Shown here: positions 25,394-35,085 of the stretch, in pieces
Layout: every line of letters starts with the position of its first letter
Numbering within the stretch: the first letter of the stretch is position 1
Assembly (NCBI RefSeq): GCF_025847235.1
Contig: NZ_JAOZEW010000020.1
Coordinates: forward strand, 1 to 64,000
Direction: 5' to 3'
Length of the DNA: 64,000 bases
Origin: Flavobacterium shii
Lineage (GTDB): Bacteria > Bacteroidota > Bacteroidia > Flavobacteriales > Flavobacteriaceae
Notes under the pieces: model-generated
Seen by the model: the letters and a program-made list of their open reading frames with translations, nothing else
Databases searched by the model: none
Told to the model about the DNA's origin: nothing
Program-made: the position numbers and the translations under genes

Positions 25394-27301
25394 TTATCGG
25401 GCAATTATAAAAGGTATACTTTTTTTATACCTGCTGTTTTTTACTGATAAGAAATACGAACCGGCAGAAAACGAACTCACATCCAGCGTATGTACCACTT
25501 GTGGGCCACTATTTACAGTCAAGACTTTTAGTCGTTGCCCTGCAAGATTATACACTGTCATTTCAGTTGGTTCTGTAATTGCCAAATCAAATTTTACCTG
25601 AAGTTTATCGTTTACCGAATTAGGATAAATAATTACTGTTTCATTAGTCGGCAGTGTGTTTATATCACCAACCGACAATGGGGCTGTTGCCTTAAGCAAA
25701 ACTGCAGTTGTTGACAAAGCAGGTACAGTAATAGTAAGTGCATTTGAATTAACGCTTACAGAGCTCTTTTTTAAGGCATTATTAGTATGAGATACAAATG
25801 TTTCTGTTGCTGGCAGTGAAGCAAGCTGCAATGTTTCAGCATTTCCATTTTCGGCAGAAAAGCCAGTAAGATTTACCGTTACTGTTCGTGATGCATTCAT
25901 ATCCTTGTTCACGATCATTACAGTCATTGCGTCTGAAGTTTGGCTGACAGTGGTGTATGCCGAAACTGTGTCTTCAAGCGAGGAAGTGCTGGAAACACTA
26001 TAATCTTTTGCATAACGACTGAAAAGATGTAACGTTTCCCACATACCTACAGACCAGTTCCATGGAGAGAAAAGTTCAACACCATTATTGGCAAATGTGC
26101 CCAAATGCGAAGCATATATAACAGATTCCAGGTTTGCGTTGCTGCTTGACATGGTACCCCATTCGCTTACACCAGTTGTTATGCCATGATTTGCCCCAAA
26201 ATGTTCGTTTAACCAGCCATCGATACGTTTTAAAATATATTCTTTTGTAATGGAGTTATTGTAGCCTCCAGCTACTGTTTTAACTCCGTTTGAACTCGGA
26301 AAATCATAGGTTTCATCGTAATAAATCCGGTGCCCCTGCAGTGCCACAGCATCATTATTATTATATGTAGGGTAGCTGTGAATATCTACTACATCGACCA
26401 GCTTAATACCAGTTGCCTTGAACTCATCGCCAAGGCGCTTTATGAAATACTCAATCCAGGGATAATAACGGCCATTTACATAGATATCTTCATTTGACCA
26501 TTTGTACCATTGCCATTCATTGGTTGTGACCGGTCCGCAAAGCTTGATACCCGGATAGATCGCTTTCGCTTTCTTTGCCAACTCGATGTAACGATCAATA
26601 AAAGCAGCCGCCGATAGCTGCGTTGGCATAGCCCAATCATGCGTGCCACTCCATATATCTACCTCGTTGTCCATATTCCAGTATATAAACTGGTCTTTGT
26701 TTAGCCCTAAACCATTGGCCCCAAACCAATGATTAAGAATGCCCACCGAAGAGTCGGCTGGCCATGCCTGACTGAACAAATTAGGGTTTCCATCAACCAG
26801 GGCCTTACCCCCACCGTTTGGATCGGGAGTTCCTCCACCAGCTAAATTCTGATTAACTCCGGACCAGTATTGTGCCTGATTGTACCCCCACTCATTGAAG
26901 TTGTTATTGGTGTTGGATGCAACCCACCCCAGTAACTGAAAGGCAAACATGCCTTGCATATCAGGAAAATTGGTGTTAATTTTTTGTGCTGATACATCCC
27001 AATCAGCAGCATAAACATTATTATACCAGTCGGGATGAACAGCAAGTTTTGCCTGCCAGTTATAGGCTGATGCATTATTACCGCCATTCATACGGGTAAA
27101 GCGCAAGCCTGCATCTTTATAAAATTGGACAGGGTGGTCAAAAAAGTCATTTTTCCCATAAATGTATGGTGATACCTTTTTTTTGTTTACAGCAGCATTT
27201 ACTGTAATCTGAACAGCCTGAGCAAACGTTGCAGTACTGGTAAGACAACAAAAGCTTACTATAAAAAAACATTTTTTTAAGGTCAAAAATTTCATATTCA
27301 T
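25394..27301 (-). CDS. GH44 endoglucanase/xyloglucanase with T9SS sorting domain
   Basis: The 635-residue protein has a signal peptide (1-28), a GH44 domain (VSPYIYGKN at 43-51; acid/base E213 in NMDNEVDIWSGTH; nucleophile E379 in GVSEWG), a C-terminal beta-sandwich (about 450-545), and a type A T9SS sorting domain (about 560-635, IIYPNSVNDKLQVKF to the end) with the Lys/Arg-rich final strand. GH44 enzymes cleave the beta-1,4-glucan backbone of xyloglucan and carboxymethylcellulose. The T9SS tail places it outside the cell, so it would make the first cut. GH44 enzymes are uncommon in Bacteroidota xyloglucan loci. Confidence 0.88.
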   Translation of the reverse strand: MNMKFLTLKKCFFIVSFCCLTSTATFAQAVQITVNAAVNKKKVSPYIYGKNDFFDHPVQFYKDAGLRFTRMNGGNNASAYNWQAKLAVHPDWYNNVYAADWDVSAQKINTNFPDMQGMFAFQLLGWVASNTNNNFNEWGYNQAQYWSGVNQNLAGGGTPDPNGGGKALVDGNPNLFSQAWPADSSVGILNHWFGANGLGLNKDQFIYWNMDNEVDIWSGTHDWAMPTQLSAAAFIDRYIELAKKAKAIYPGIKLCGPVTTNEWQWYKWSNEDIYVNGRYYPWIEYFIKRLGDEFKATGIKLVDVVDIHSYPTYNNNDAVALQGHRIYYDETYDFPSSNGVKTVAGGYNNSITKEYILKRIDGWLNEHFGANHGITTGVSEWGTMSSSNANLESVIYASHLGTFANNGVELFSPWNWSVGMWETLHLFSRYAKDYSVSSTSSLEDTVSAYTTVSQTSDAMTVMIVNKDMNASRTVTVNLTGFSAENGNAETLQLASLPATETFVSHTNNALKKSSVSVNSNALTITVPALSTTAVLLKATAPLSVGDINTLPTNETVIIYPNSVNDKLQVKFDLAITEPTEMTVYNLAGQRLKVLTVNSGPQVVHTLDVSSFSAGSYFLSVKNSRYKKSIPFIIAR

Positions 27302-27353
27302 ATCTAATTTATTTTACTATAATTTTTTTAAGTTGGTATTGTGAGTTATTTAT

Positions 27354-28285
27354 TTATTTTACAGAATATAATTCATTGGATAAAAGGATCGGGTATGCAC
27401 AAAACAGGATCTCTAACTGCTGTCTTGTATTTGTCCATGCTCCGGTAGTCGTGTTGAGCTTATATACCTTTCCGAATCCTCCACTAGTTCCGGGACCTTC
27501 ATTATCCGAATAGGTAACATACATGGTCGTTCCCTGCAGCGCTGCCCTGTGTGGCATAAAATGTCGTTAAAGGTGGCGCCTCCGTCTGTACTTTTATAAA
27601 TGTTTCCTCCCCCTATGCGGGAAACGCCAATGTAAATGGTTTGACTAGCTCCGTTTACCACACTGCCTGAAGGATCAAACGAAACAAAACATATTCCGTT
27701 TCCGTTGGTAGTGGTGGTTACTCCGTTCCAGGCAAGGTTCCAGCTAATACCGGCATCTGTGCTTTTCCATAATCCGTTAGCCCTGCTTCCGCAGAATAAA
27801 ATGTTACTGTTTTTTGGATCTACGGCAAGACGTTCTCCGTTCCCGCGTCCGTTCCCATTTCCATGTGCCTTGAATTTAGCCGTAACATCCGTATACGTGA
27901 AAGTATTTCCTTTGTCGGTGGATTTCAATATAGCCGTTCTTCCGCCCTTCATATACTCGGTACCGCAGAGCATATAAACGTTATTGGGATTCTGCGGATC
28001 CTGCGCCAAAGCCTCCACGCCAACAAATCCACTTTCTGACTCGTTGAGCCAGTCGAGTAGTTGAATCCATTTACTGTTGGCTGCATCCCAGCGGTAGGCT
28101 CCGCCCACATCCGTTCGGCAATACTTATCGCCGGATGTTTGGTGGTTAATGATTCCCGTCACAAATCCGCCTCCTCCGATGGGTGCATTCTTCCAGGTAT
28201 AAGTCTGGGCGTTTGTTAAAATTGGACTAAATACCAACATAAGGTGTAAAAAGAAAATTTTTACATTATGTATATAGTTCTTCAT
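27354..28285 (-). pseudogene. GH74 xyloglucanase remnant, frameshifted and truncated
   Basis: The ATG at 28285 opens a signal peptide and the first beta-propeller blades of GH74: FVTGIINHQTSGDKYCRTDVGGAYRWD, LAVDPKN, GLWKSTDAGISW, NIYKSTDGGATF. At about 27560 the frame is lost. GH74-like sequence resumes in another frame (GTTMYVTYSDNEGPG, GKVYKLNTTTGAWTN) and then ends near 27430. Family members have 700-950 residues and two seven-bladed propellers; fewer than 300 family residues remain, so it is inactive. It would have been a second secreted xyloglucan endo-hydrolase. Confidence 0.85.
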
Positions 28286-28426
28286 ATTTAATATTATTAT
28301 TTTATCTTTTCTGTTTCAAATTCTGAATCATCTGAACTCAAAAAAGCTTTATTACTTTTTCGTCCGTATTGTTATCACCAACAAGAAAACATGGTAAGCG
28401 CTGTTGGTTATAAGACTAGCAGTGGA

Positions 28427-29971
28427 TTAATAAATGAATTTCCATTCATCAAACAAAAAACCCTCTCCATTAAATACAAAATAAATATTCCCTACTCCTT
28501 TATCTATTTTGTGTTTTATTTTCTTTGAAAGTGTAGTCCATTCCTTCCCATCACATATAAGGGAAACAACAGGAGTACCTTTCAGATCATTTACATACAC
28601 ATCAATTGTACCTTTTCCTTTTACTCTGGCTTCGAATTTGGCAGGAATCTGTTTGCTGAAATCGGCTCCTCGCACCATAAGACATTGTTTGTCTGTTTTT
28701 CCTTTGGCAACCATATTGCCTACATTCCCAACAGCTTCGAACTGAACTTGCCCTGAAGTGCCTGCAGTAGTTTCTGCCTGCTGAAGAACGAATGGATTTA
28801 ATGGGTTAAGTTGTGACGGACCTTTAAAAGTTGCTTTGCCCATGGGGATATTCACATTCTCTTCATCCACCTGTATTTCTTCGATACCCACATTACGAAA
28901 ACCACCCTTAGTGCTAAAATAATCCTGTAAATACATGGCATGGTAAGCAATATAATATTTCCCTTTAAACTTGAACAGGTGCGTGTGATTGTTTGTCAAA
29001 GGACCCACATTAACATCACCAGTATTCTTAAAGTAATTATCGCGATACTTCCAACTATCCGGATTTAAGGGTGTTTTACTCGTCATATAGGACATACTGC
29101 ATTGGGTTGGTTTATCAATATTTGTATAAGGCCATTCAGTACGTTGTTCCCAACTCGTATTATAGGTATAAACCCAGGTTCCATTGATAAAGTTTAGGTC
29201 ACTGGCCTCAAAAAAATAAGGAGCGGGTATCTTGGCAACATTGCTGGCCAAACTGATCATATCTGCTCCTAATTTGACGATTCTGGCATTATCCGGCATA
29301 TATTTCGTTTTAGGCGTTCCACCTCCAAAAGTCAGCCAGCCTGTACCCTGGTCGTCAATCACAACTCCGGGATCGAATGGAGCATCTACATCTACACCGG
29401 GAACAGAACGGTCGACTATGTTCTTTCCTAAGGGGTCACTCCACGGGCCAACGGGAGAGGTGGAAGTAAGCACGGCTGAGCCACCACCGCCATTGGAGTA
29501 ATATAAATAGAAGTGTGTCTTACCATCTGCTTCCAGTCTGGATGTAATGGAAGGCGCCCAGGAATTCTGACTCCATGGTGCCAGCTTTGCAGTATCTATG
29601 AGGCCATGATACGTCCAGTTGACCATATCATCGGTAGATATCATGACCAGTGTACGGATATGCTCATATGAATTTTTCCCATCCTTTCCTACATGCTCAT
29701 ACTGTTGATGATCATTCGTGCCATACACATAAATTCTTCCATTGTATTCTACAGCTGTTGGGTCGGCCGTAAACATAAAATCTAACAGTGGATTTCCATC
29801 ATTGGAGGTAAGTTTCGGCGAAACATTTGCGAATTTTTCAGCTAGGTTTTCAGCTAGGTTTTCTTTAACCACTATCGGTTTAACTGCGTTAGTCTGAGCC
29901 TCTGCGGACTCTCTGCCTCCCAGAAAAGCCATAATAGCGACTGTACTTAACAATACTTTTTTTCTAAACAT
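28427..29971 (-). CDS. GH43 glycosidase with C-terminal CBM6-like domain
   Basis: The protein has 514 residues from the ATG at 29971; the frame extends to a TTG at 29992, but the ATG opens the signal peptide directly. The GH43 fold (about 50-370) has the general base Asp70 in FTADPTA, an Asp in the DAPFDPG blade and an acid Glu in FFEASDL. A jelly-roll module of CBM6 type follows (about 385-514), ending in FDEWKFIY. The arrangement matches arabinofuranosidase/xylosidase members that attack polymer side chains. A short internal repeat (ENLAENLAEK) follows the signal peptide. The nearest relative in the window is the broken GH43 at 40806-42183. Confidence 0.88.
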   Translation of the reverse strand: MFRKKVLLSTVAIMAFLGGRESAEAQTNAVKPIVVKENLAENLAEKFANVSPKLTSNDGNPLLDFMFTADPTAVEYNGRIYVYGTNDHQQYEHVGKDGKNSYEHIRTLVMISTDDMVNWTYHGLIDTAKLAPWSQNSWAPSITSRLEADGKTHFYLYYSNGGGGSAVLTSTSPVGPWSDPLGKNIVDRSVPGVDVDAPFDPGVVIDDQGTGWLTFGGGTPKTKYMPDNARIVKLGADMISLASNVAKIPAPYFFEASDLNFINGTWVYTYNTSWEQRTEWPYTNIDKPTQCSMSYMTSKTPLNPDSWKYRDNYFKNTGDVNVGPLTNNHTHLFKFKGKYYIAYHAMYLQDYFSTKGGFRNVGIEEIQVDEENVNIPMGKATFKGPSQLNPLNPFVLQQAETTAGTSGQVQFEAVGNVGNMVAKGKTDKQCLMVRGADFSKQIPAKFEARVKGKGTIDVYVNDLKGTPVVSLICDGKEWTTLSKKIKHKIDKGVGNIYFVFNGEGFLFDEWKFIY

Positions 29972-30077
29972 GCTTTTTTTTATTTTACCCAAAAAACGGA
30001 TACTCGTTAAGGGTTAATTTCAATTAATTATTATTCTTTAAGCTACTGTAACAAAAAGGTTAAGAAATCTTATCCTG

Positions 30078-32096
30078 CTATTTAACTGGCGTAAATTTGT
30101 ACAGAACCACTCCATGCATCGGAACCTTCACCGAAAGAGTCTCTTTGTCTTCATGGATTGTTGCAATATCTTTCTGGCGCCATAGATCACGCACCTTTTG
30201 CTTTCCTGAAATACCAAGCTTTTTTAGATCCTTGTAAGGGATATCCACTTTCTCCAGACCGAAATTGCAAAAGCCTACTGCACGACTGCCATCCTCCAGT
30301 TCTTTTACATAAATGCGCAGATCTCCGATAGTCTGAACACAGGTAGCCTGTTTGCCAAGAGCATCCTGATTAACAGCAATCACTTCATCGTTTGTTAATA
30401 AATTCAGGGTAAAGGCATCCAGCTTTTCCATATCGCAACCAATTAGCAGAGGCGCTGAGAAAAGGCTCCAAAGGCTAAAATGAAGATACTGCTCATCTGG
30501 TTTAAGCATGGTCGGATGAGGGCTACCCCAGCCTACTGTTCCTACAACCAGCATATCCGGATCGTTCCAGTTACCGGGTTTAGCCCAGGCTGCAGACTGA
30601 TCCTGAGCTAATGCAATGCTTTTAACGCTGGGCCAGGTGTCCGTTATATCATTCGTTGTACGCCAGGTGGTTCCACCTACCGAATCACCCCATTTCCAAA
30701 CGTCAGACATTCCATACTGACACAAGCTGAAAACAATGTCGCGGGGTTGCTGACGGAGATAATCTCCCATTATTTTGAATGGTTTGACGGCGGTAGACAA
30801 TTGATAACCTCCCTCGTAAGATATGACGCTTACTTTGTATGGGTCGTTATCAGGTATTCCATTTAGCACTCCTCCATAGCTGCACCAATCGTATTTCAGA
30901 TAATCAAAACCCCATTTGGCATAACTTTCGGCATCTTTTTTTTCATAGCCATAGCTACCTGCACAACCACCACAAGTCCAGGGACCTGGACTGGAATAGA
31001 GGCCAATTTTTAAACCCAGGCCATGCACATAATCAGCTAGGCCTTTCATGTCGCCGAATCTTTTATTAGGAACTATATTACCACCTTCATCCCTCAGCTT
31101 ACCTTGCAGGGAAGGATCTTTCGAATCGCGATGATTTTGCCAGAAGTCGTCAATATTTACATAATTCCATCCGTGATTGACAAGTCCGGTTTTCACCATT
31201 ACTTCCGCAGCGCGCTTAACTTTTTCAGCAGAAACTTCTCCAGCGAAACAATTCCAGCTATTCCAACCCATTGGCGGGGTAAGTGCAATTTTATCACCAC
31301 AGATAATGCGTAAACTTTTTTCGGCTATACCTTTCGCATTCTTTGCCTTCAATTGAATAACGTAAGTACTGGCTTTTACAAGTTTACCAGTGATAAGTCC
31401 TGTTTTTTGATCCAGCTTTAGTCCATGAGGCAAGCCGATAACCTGAAAGGTCATTGGACGGTCTCCGGTTGCAGGTATCCTGAACTGAAATGGCGAGCCC
31501 GGGCGGACACCGAAAACGCTTGCGCTATTAATCTTCGGCTTTGCCAATGGCTGAGGGGTAAGGATATAGGGCTCACTTGAGACAGGATAATAAGTAGCAA
31601 AACTTGCCACACCGACCGCCTCAAATTTTGCATCTGCCCAGTCGGCATGATCGTTGTTGTCACCGTTTCCTCCGCCAGTTACCACCAGCTCAAGTTTTTT
31701 CACACCCGAAAGTTTCACACTACATAGCCGGGCAGTATCACCTTCATGCATTACACCGCTCGACCAAAGCTTCGCTCCATCGCCGTATGCAATAAACTCT
31801 ACGGCGGGCTGACGCCCTTTCACCTCATCATCAATGCCAACCTGCGCGGTAAACGAATTTGCCTTACCATCGAGCTGAATAAAAAGAGAGCTTTCTGCGT
31901 GTGTACCGAAGCCACGCTCAAAGGTTTTGCCTGCAATGGTCATGATGTTACCATCAACCGACCTGTTTTTTTTAGGTACGCCCCAGCCCTGTGTAGTTGG
32001 GCTGAGATCCAGTTGATCTAACCAAACAGTTTGTGCGGAAAGAGTACCGCTAACGATCAGGAGTAAAATAATTTTATAAAAATGTTTAAGTTTCAT
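30078..32096 (-). CDS. GH27 alpha-galactosidase with N-terminal NPCBM domain
   Basis: The 672-residue protein has a signal peptide (1-22), an NPCBM-type galactose-binding domain (about 24-160), a putative Ig domain (about 195-268), the GH27 barrel (TPPMGWNSW at 273-281; nucleophile D403 in LKYDW; acid/base about D483 in WRTTNDI) and a C-terminal beta domain. GH27 members cleave alpha-galactosides or beta-L-arabinopyranosides. Neither is a main xyloglucan linkage, so the locus may handle galactomannan-like or arabinopyranosyl decorations. Its first 20 codons and the DNA just upstream resemble those of the GH5 gene. Confidence 0.9.
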   Translation of the reverse strand: MKLKHFYKIILLLIVSGTLSAQTVWLDQLDLSPTTQGWGVPKKNRSVDGNIMTIAGKTFERGFGTHAESSLFIQLDGKANSFTAQVGIDDEVKGRQPAVEFIAYGDGAKLWSSGVMHEGDTARLCSVKLSGVKKLELVVTGGGNGDNNDHADWADAKFEAVGVASFATYYPVSSEPYILTPQPLAKPKINSASVFGVRPGSPFQFRIPATGDRPMTFQVIGLPHGLKLDQKTGLITGKLVKASTYVIQLKAKNAKGIAEKSLRIICGDKIALTPPMGWNSWNCFAGEVSAEKVKRAAEVMVKTGLVNHGWNYVNIDDFWQNHRDSKDPSLQGKLRDEGGNIVPNKRFGDMKGLADYVHGLGLKIGLYSSPGPWTCGGCAGSYGYEKKDAESYAKWGFDYLKYDWCSYGGVLNGIPDNDPYKVSVISYEGGYQLSTAVKPFKIMGDYLRQQPRDIVFSLCQYGMSDVWKWGDSVGGTTWRTTNDITDTWPSVKSIALAQDQSAAWAKPGNWNDPDMLVVGTVGWGSPHPTMLKPDEQYLHFSLWSLFSAPLLIGCDMEKLDAFTLNLLTNDEVIAVNQDALGKQATCVQTIGDLRIYVKELEDGSRAVGFCNFGLEKVDIPYKDLKKLGISGKQKVRDLWRQKDIATIHEDKETLSVKVPMHGVVLYKFTPVK

Positions 32097-32160
32097 TTTT
32101 TGTTTTTTTTAGAATCAATAAATTTTAAATCCATTGTTTCATTGAGAATTCTTTATAAGT

Positions 32161-32190
32161 AAATCTGTGACTCCTAAGAGTCATAGATTT
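32161..32190. terminator. 13-bp hairpin after the GH5 gene
   Basis: The arms 32161-32173 and 32178-32190 pair with a single wobble around a 4-nt loop. T-rich sequence follows on both strands, strongest on the plus strand. It lies between the GH5 stop and the GH27 start and may uncouple the GH27 gene from the SusCD operon. Confidence 0.6.
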
Positions 32191-32256
32191 TTTAAATTCA
32201 ATCCTATGAACCTCTGCAAAACTGTATTTCTATTTAGTTATAGTGTCTCTTACTAT

Positions 32257-33720
32257 TTACTTAGATCCTGCAATAAGGGCATCTAGAATTCCCTGGTCAA
32301 GCACCATATTGTTTTTGCGGTCTAAAACGGGACCTTGCTCCCAATAGAATGGCAGAAGACCATGCGCTTTGGCCTGTTTGGTCACAAAATATGTCCAGTC
32401 ATCTATAGATTTATTGTGCTTATCTACATCCATGGGAATATATTTGGTAAAACTGGCAGTCCGTCTAAAGGCTGCATATTCACCCAGCACGACAGGGATA
32501 CCTTTATCAACAAACTTCTCTTTCATCTTTTGGAATTCAGCAATAATTGCATCCTCATCTCCCCAGGTAGCGTTGTGCTCTGGTTCAATAGTAGAATAAT
32601 TCCCTTTCCCCCAATAGTAAGCCATTTTGCCCCAGGTTGCATCTCCATTTGTTAATATTGTAAATGTAGAAGGCGTGTAGTTATGCACCTCAACCATCAA
32701 CTTGTTAGGAACCTTGTCTGTTGGCAGCGTATTCATCAGATCATAAGTTTTATTAGCGTCAGTGCCAGGTCCCTGCAATACCAGTACCCGGTAACTATTC
32801 TTGCCTCCGGTAGAGCGAACTGCTTTAATAAATGTCTGGTAGTAACTATTGAGTATTTCCATCTTTTCGGCATTATCAGCCGGAGGTTCATTTGCGCCGG
32901 CAAATATAAGGTGCTCATCAAAATCTCTCATTGTGGTAGCTATCTGTTCCCAAAGCGCCTTTTGCTTTGCATTAGTTGATTCTTTATGAGCCTTATCGAT
33001 ATTTCCATCCAGCCAGCCGCCATCCCAATGAATATTCAGTACCACATACATATCATTATCCACACACCAGCCAACTACTTCTTTCACACGGTTAAGCCAC
33101 GCAGGGTCAATTTTCGCTTTTGCCGGATCGCTTAAATGACTCCAACTCCAGGCACAGGGAATGCGTACAGCATTGAAACCTGTCTGTTTTAAAAATTTCA
33201 CATACGATAGGGTAATTTTACTATTCACCCAGTCACCTTCGGCTTGGGATTCCATGGTATTGCCAAAATTTAATCCCATATGCATTTTTGCCGCCAGTTG
33301 CACAGCGGTACTGCTCATTCCTGTTTCGTCGGGAGCTTTAGGCGTTAAATTATATGTTGGATATAAATTACCTGTTTGTGTAATCGTAATTCTTCGGGCC
33401 TGACCATTATCTGCCTCAACAGTTAGTATAACAGAGCGGGTTAATCCGGTTTCATTACTTAAAGCTGTAAATTTTGTTGCAGTAGCTCCACTATTGCCAC
33501 TTATTTTGATTAATTGCAACCAGGATGTTGCCGAATTACTAACACTCCATGTACTGTTTGCTTCAATGGTGATTTCTTCTGATGTACCTCCTTCCGGCTC
33601 AAAAGAAACAGTTGTTGCTGAAACCGATAATTGTGGTTCCTCTTCGTTTTTTGAACAAGAGACTGAAAATCCGGTAACGATCAGCAGTAAAACAATTTTA
33701 TAAAAATATTTAAGTCCCAT
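32257..33720 (-). CDS. BACON-GH5 endo-xyloglucanase/endoglucanase lipoprotein (GH5_4-like)
   Basis: From the ATG at 33720 the product has 487 residues; the frame extends upstream to 33774 without signal-like sequence. A lipoprotein signal ends at Cys22 (GFSVSCSKN), a BACON domain follows (about 31-117), then the GH5 barrel with acid/base E278 (AGANEP) and nucleophile E414 (VLGEYA). This architecture, directly downstream of SusC, SusD and a glycan-binding protein, matches the surface endo-xyloglucanase of characterised Bacteroides xyloglucan loci. The BACON domain acts as a spacer that holds the enzyme off the outer membrane. Confidence 0.9.
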   Translation of the reverse strand: MGLKYFYKIVLLLIVTGFSVSCSKNEEEPQLSVSATTVSFEPEGGTSEEITIEANSTWSVSNSATSWLQLIKISGNSGATATKFTALSNETGLTRSVILTVEADNGQARRITITQTGNLYPTYNLTPKAPDETGMSSTAVQLAAKMHMGLNFGNTMESQAEGDWVNSKITLSYVKFLKQTGFNAVRIPCAWSWSHLSDPAKAKIDPAWLNRVKEVVGWCVDNDMYVVLNIHWDGGWLDGNIDKAHKESTNAKQKALWEQIATTMRDFDEHLIFAGANEPPADNAEKMEILNSYYQTFIKAVRSTGGKNSYRVLVLQGPGTDANKTYDLMNTLPTDKVPNKLMVEVHNYTPSTFTILTNGDATWGKMAYYWGKGNYSTIEPEHNATWGDEDAIIAEFQKMKEKFVDKGIPVVLGEYAAFRRTASFTKYIPMDVDKHNKSIDDWTYFVTKQAKAHGLLPFYWEQGPVLDRKNNMVLDQGILDALIAGSK

Positions 33721-33768
33721 TTTTTGTTTTTTTTTATTAATATTTTTTTTATTACAAGACCTGCGGAA

Positions 33769-33796
33769 GTTCAAGTTTTATGGAATATCCGCAGGT
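33769..33796. terminator. 9-bp hairpin between SGBP and GH5 genes
   Basis: The arms 33769-33777 and 33788-33796 are perfect reverse complements. T-rich DNA follows on the plus strand only. In the minus direction it may be a stability or pausing element. Confidence 0.45.
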
Positions 33797-33839
33797 TTTA
33801 ATTTTAATGACTATTAATCTGTTTATTAAACTAATAGAG

Positions 33840-35066
33840 TTATTTTATTTTCACAACCCTAATATTATCAATGCCTGCACGGAGACCTGCTGTTGGCTTG
33901 TCACCGTTATTCATGGTAAAGAAATTTATAGTCTTCTTTTTTGTGCCAAATAATTCTGACAAGCTTATTGCCGAATTACCCGTACCATCTTTGCCATCCT
34001 TTTTTGTACGGAATTCAGTCAATGGAATTGTTACTGTTACCCATTTTCCTGCAGTAGTGAAATTAGTTGTTTTAGTTTCTGAAAGTTTCCATGGCTCAAA
34101 ACGTGCTATAAAATCCCAATTGTAATCTCTAAGAATAAAAATAGAGGTATCGTTCCAATTTCCAGGAACATTAAGTTCAAACTTAAGCAAAAATTGATCT
34201 ATATCTAAATCTAAATCAGCTGTTGCAACCCATTCTGACCCATTTTCAATATTAATGCTTCGGCCGCCTTCCCACCAGTTTCCGTTACCGGCACTAAGAA
34301 TGCCAGTGTTTAGAATAGGATACCAACCATGGTTGCCCGGGAAATCGGGATCGTTATTACTGGTCGATGTACCCCATGCCATGCTACCAATAGTATCAAA
34401 ATTACAAAGCATGCCTGTTGTTAAATCATTTACATTAAATATTGTAAGAATTTTACCAGATGCTGTAGTTATTTTTAAAGGCCCGCTTGTTGTGATATTA
34501 GGCACAACAAAGCTAATGGCAGTTCCATCATCTTTACTTATATAATCGCTTATTGCTGCCCCGCCAAAACTAAATTCACTTATAAGAAATAAATTTGTTC
34601 CATATACGGTAACTATTTCACCTTCAACCGGGTTTTCGTTTGAAATACCAGCAAGTACAGGTGGTCCGGCAACGATATCAATATTGAAAATAGTTGAACC
34701 GCCTGTCGTAACAACCTCAATAGTGTTTAGTTGATTTTCAGGAACCGAAGGAAAAGGAATTACAAAAGGAATCTGTACAACAGCATAAGTATCCGAAAAT
34801 AATCCTGCATCGAACTGAGCTGCTACACCGTTGAAGGCTATCTTAACAGCATTTTTTAAATTTGAACCTTTCAGGACTACCCACTGACCTGGTACCAATT
34901 TATTTACAAGAGTATCATTAGGAGCGGCTGCATAATTCCTTACTTCTGTAATAACAGGAGCACCATTTGAATCATCGTCATTATTACAAGATGTCAGCAT
35001 TGTAATCATCATCATCATGCTTAAAAAAAGCAAGTGATTAATACGGTTATTTAATAATTTTTTCAT
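33840..35066 (-). CDS. Surface glycan-binding protein (SGBP-B type, IPT domains plus xyloglucan-binding domain)
   Basis: From the ATG at 35066 (408 residues) a lipoprotein signal ends at Cys27 (MLTSCNN). Two IPT/TIG domains follow (about 35-120 and 125-205), then a C-terminal binding domain rich in Trp and Tyr (NHGWYPIL, NWWEGGRS, FARFEP-like strands). This resembles the SGBP-B of Bacteroides xyloglucan loci, which binds polymer at the cell surface. It starts 19 bp after the SusD stop, so the two are co-transcribed. The position right after SusD is the usual SusE/F slot. Xyloglucan specificity is inferred from domain resemblance and neighbours. Confidence 0.82.
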   Translation of the reverse strand: MKKLLNNRINHLLFLSMMMMITMLTSCNNDDDSNGAPVITEVRNYAAAPNDTLVNKLVPGQWVVLKGSNLKNAVKIAFNGVAAQFDAGLFSDTYAVVQIPFVIPFPSVPENQLNTIEVVTTGGSTIFNIDIVAGPPVLAGISNENPVEGEIVTVYGTNLFLISEFSFGGAAISDYISKDDGTAISFVVPNITTSGPLKITTASGKILTIFNVNDLTTGMLCNFDTIGSMAWGTSTSNNDPDFPGNHGWYPILNTGILSAGNGNWWEGGRSINIENGSEWVATADLDLDIDQFLLKFELNVPGNWNDTSIFILRDYNWDFIARFEPWKLSETKTTNFTTAGKWVTVTIPLTEFRTKKDGKDGTGNSAISLSELFGTKKKTINFFTMNNGDKPTAGLRAGIDNIRVVKIK

Positions 35067-35085
35067 ATTTATATATATTTTATAA

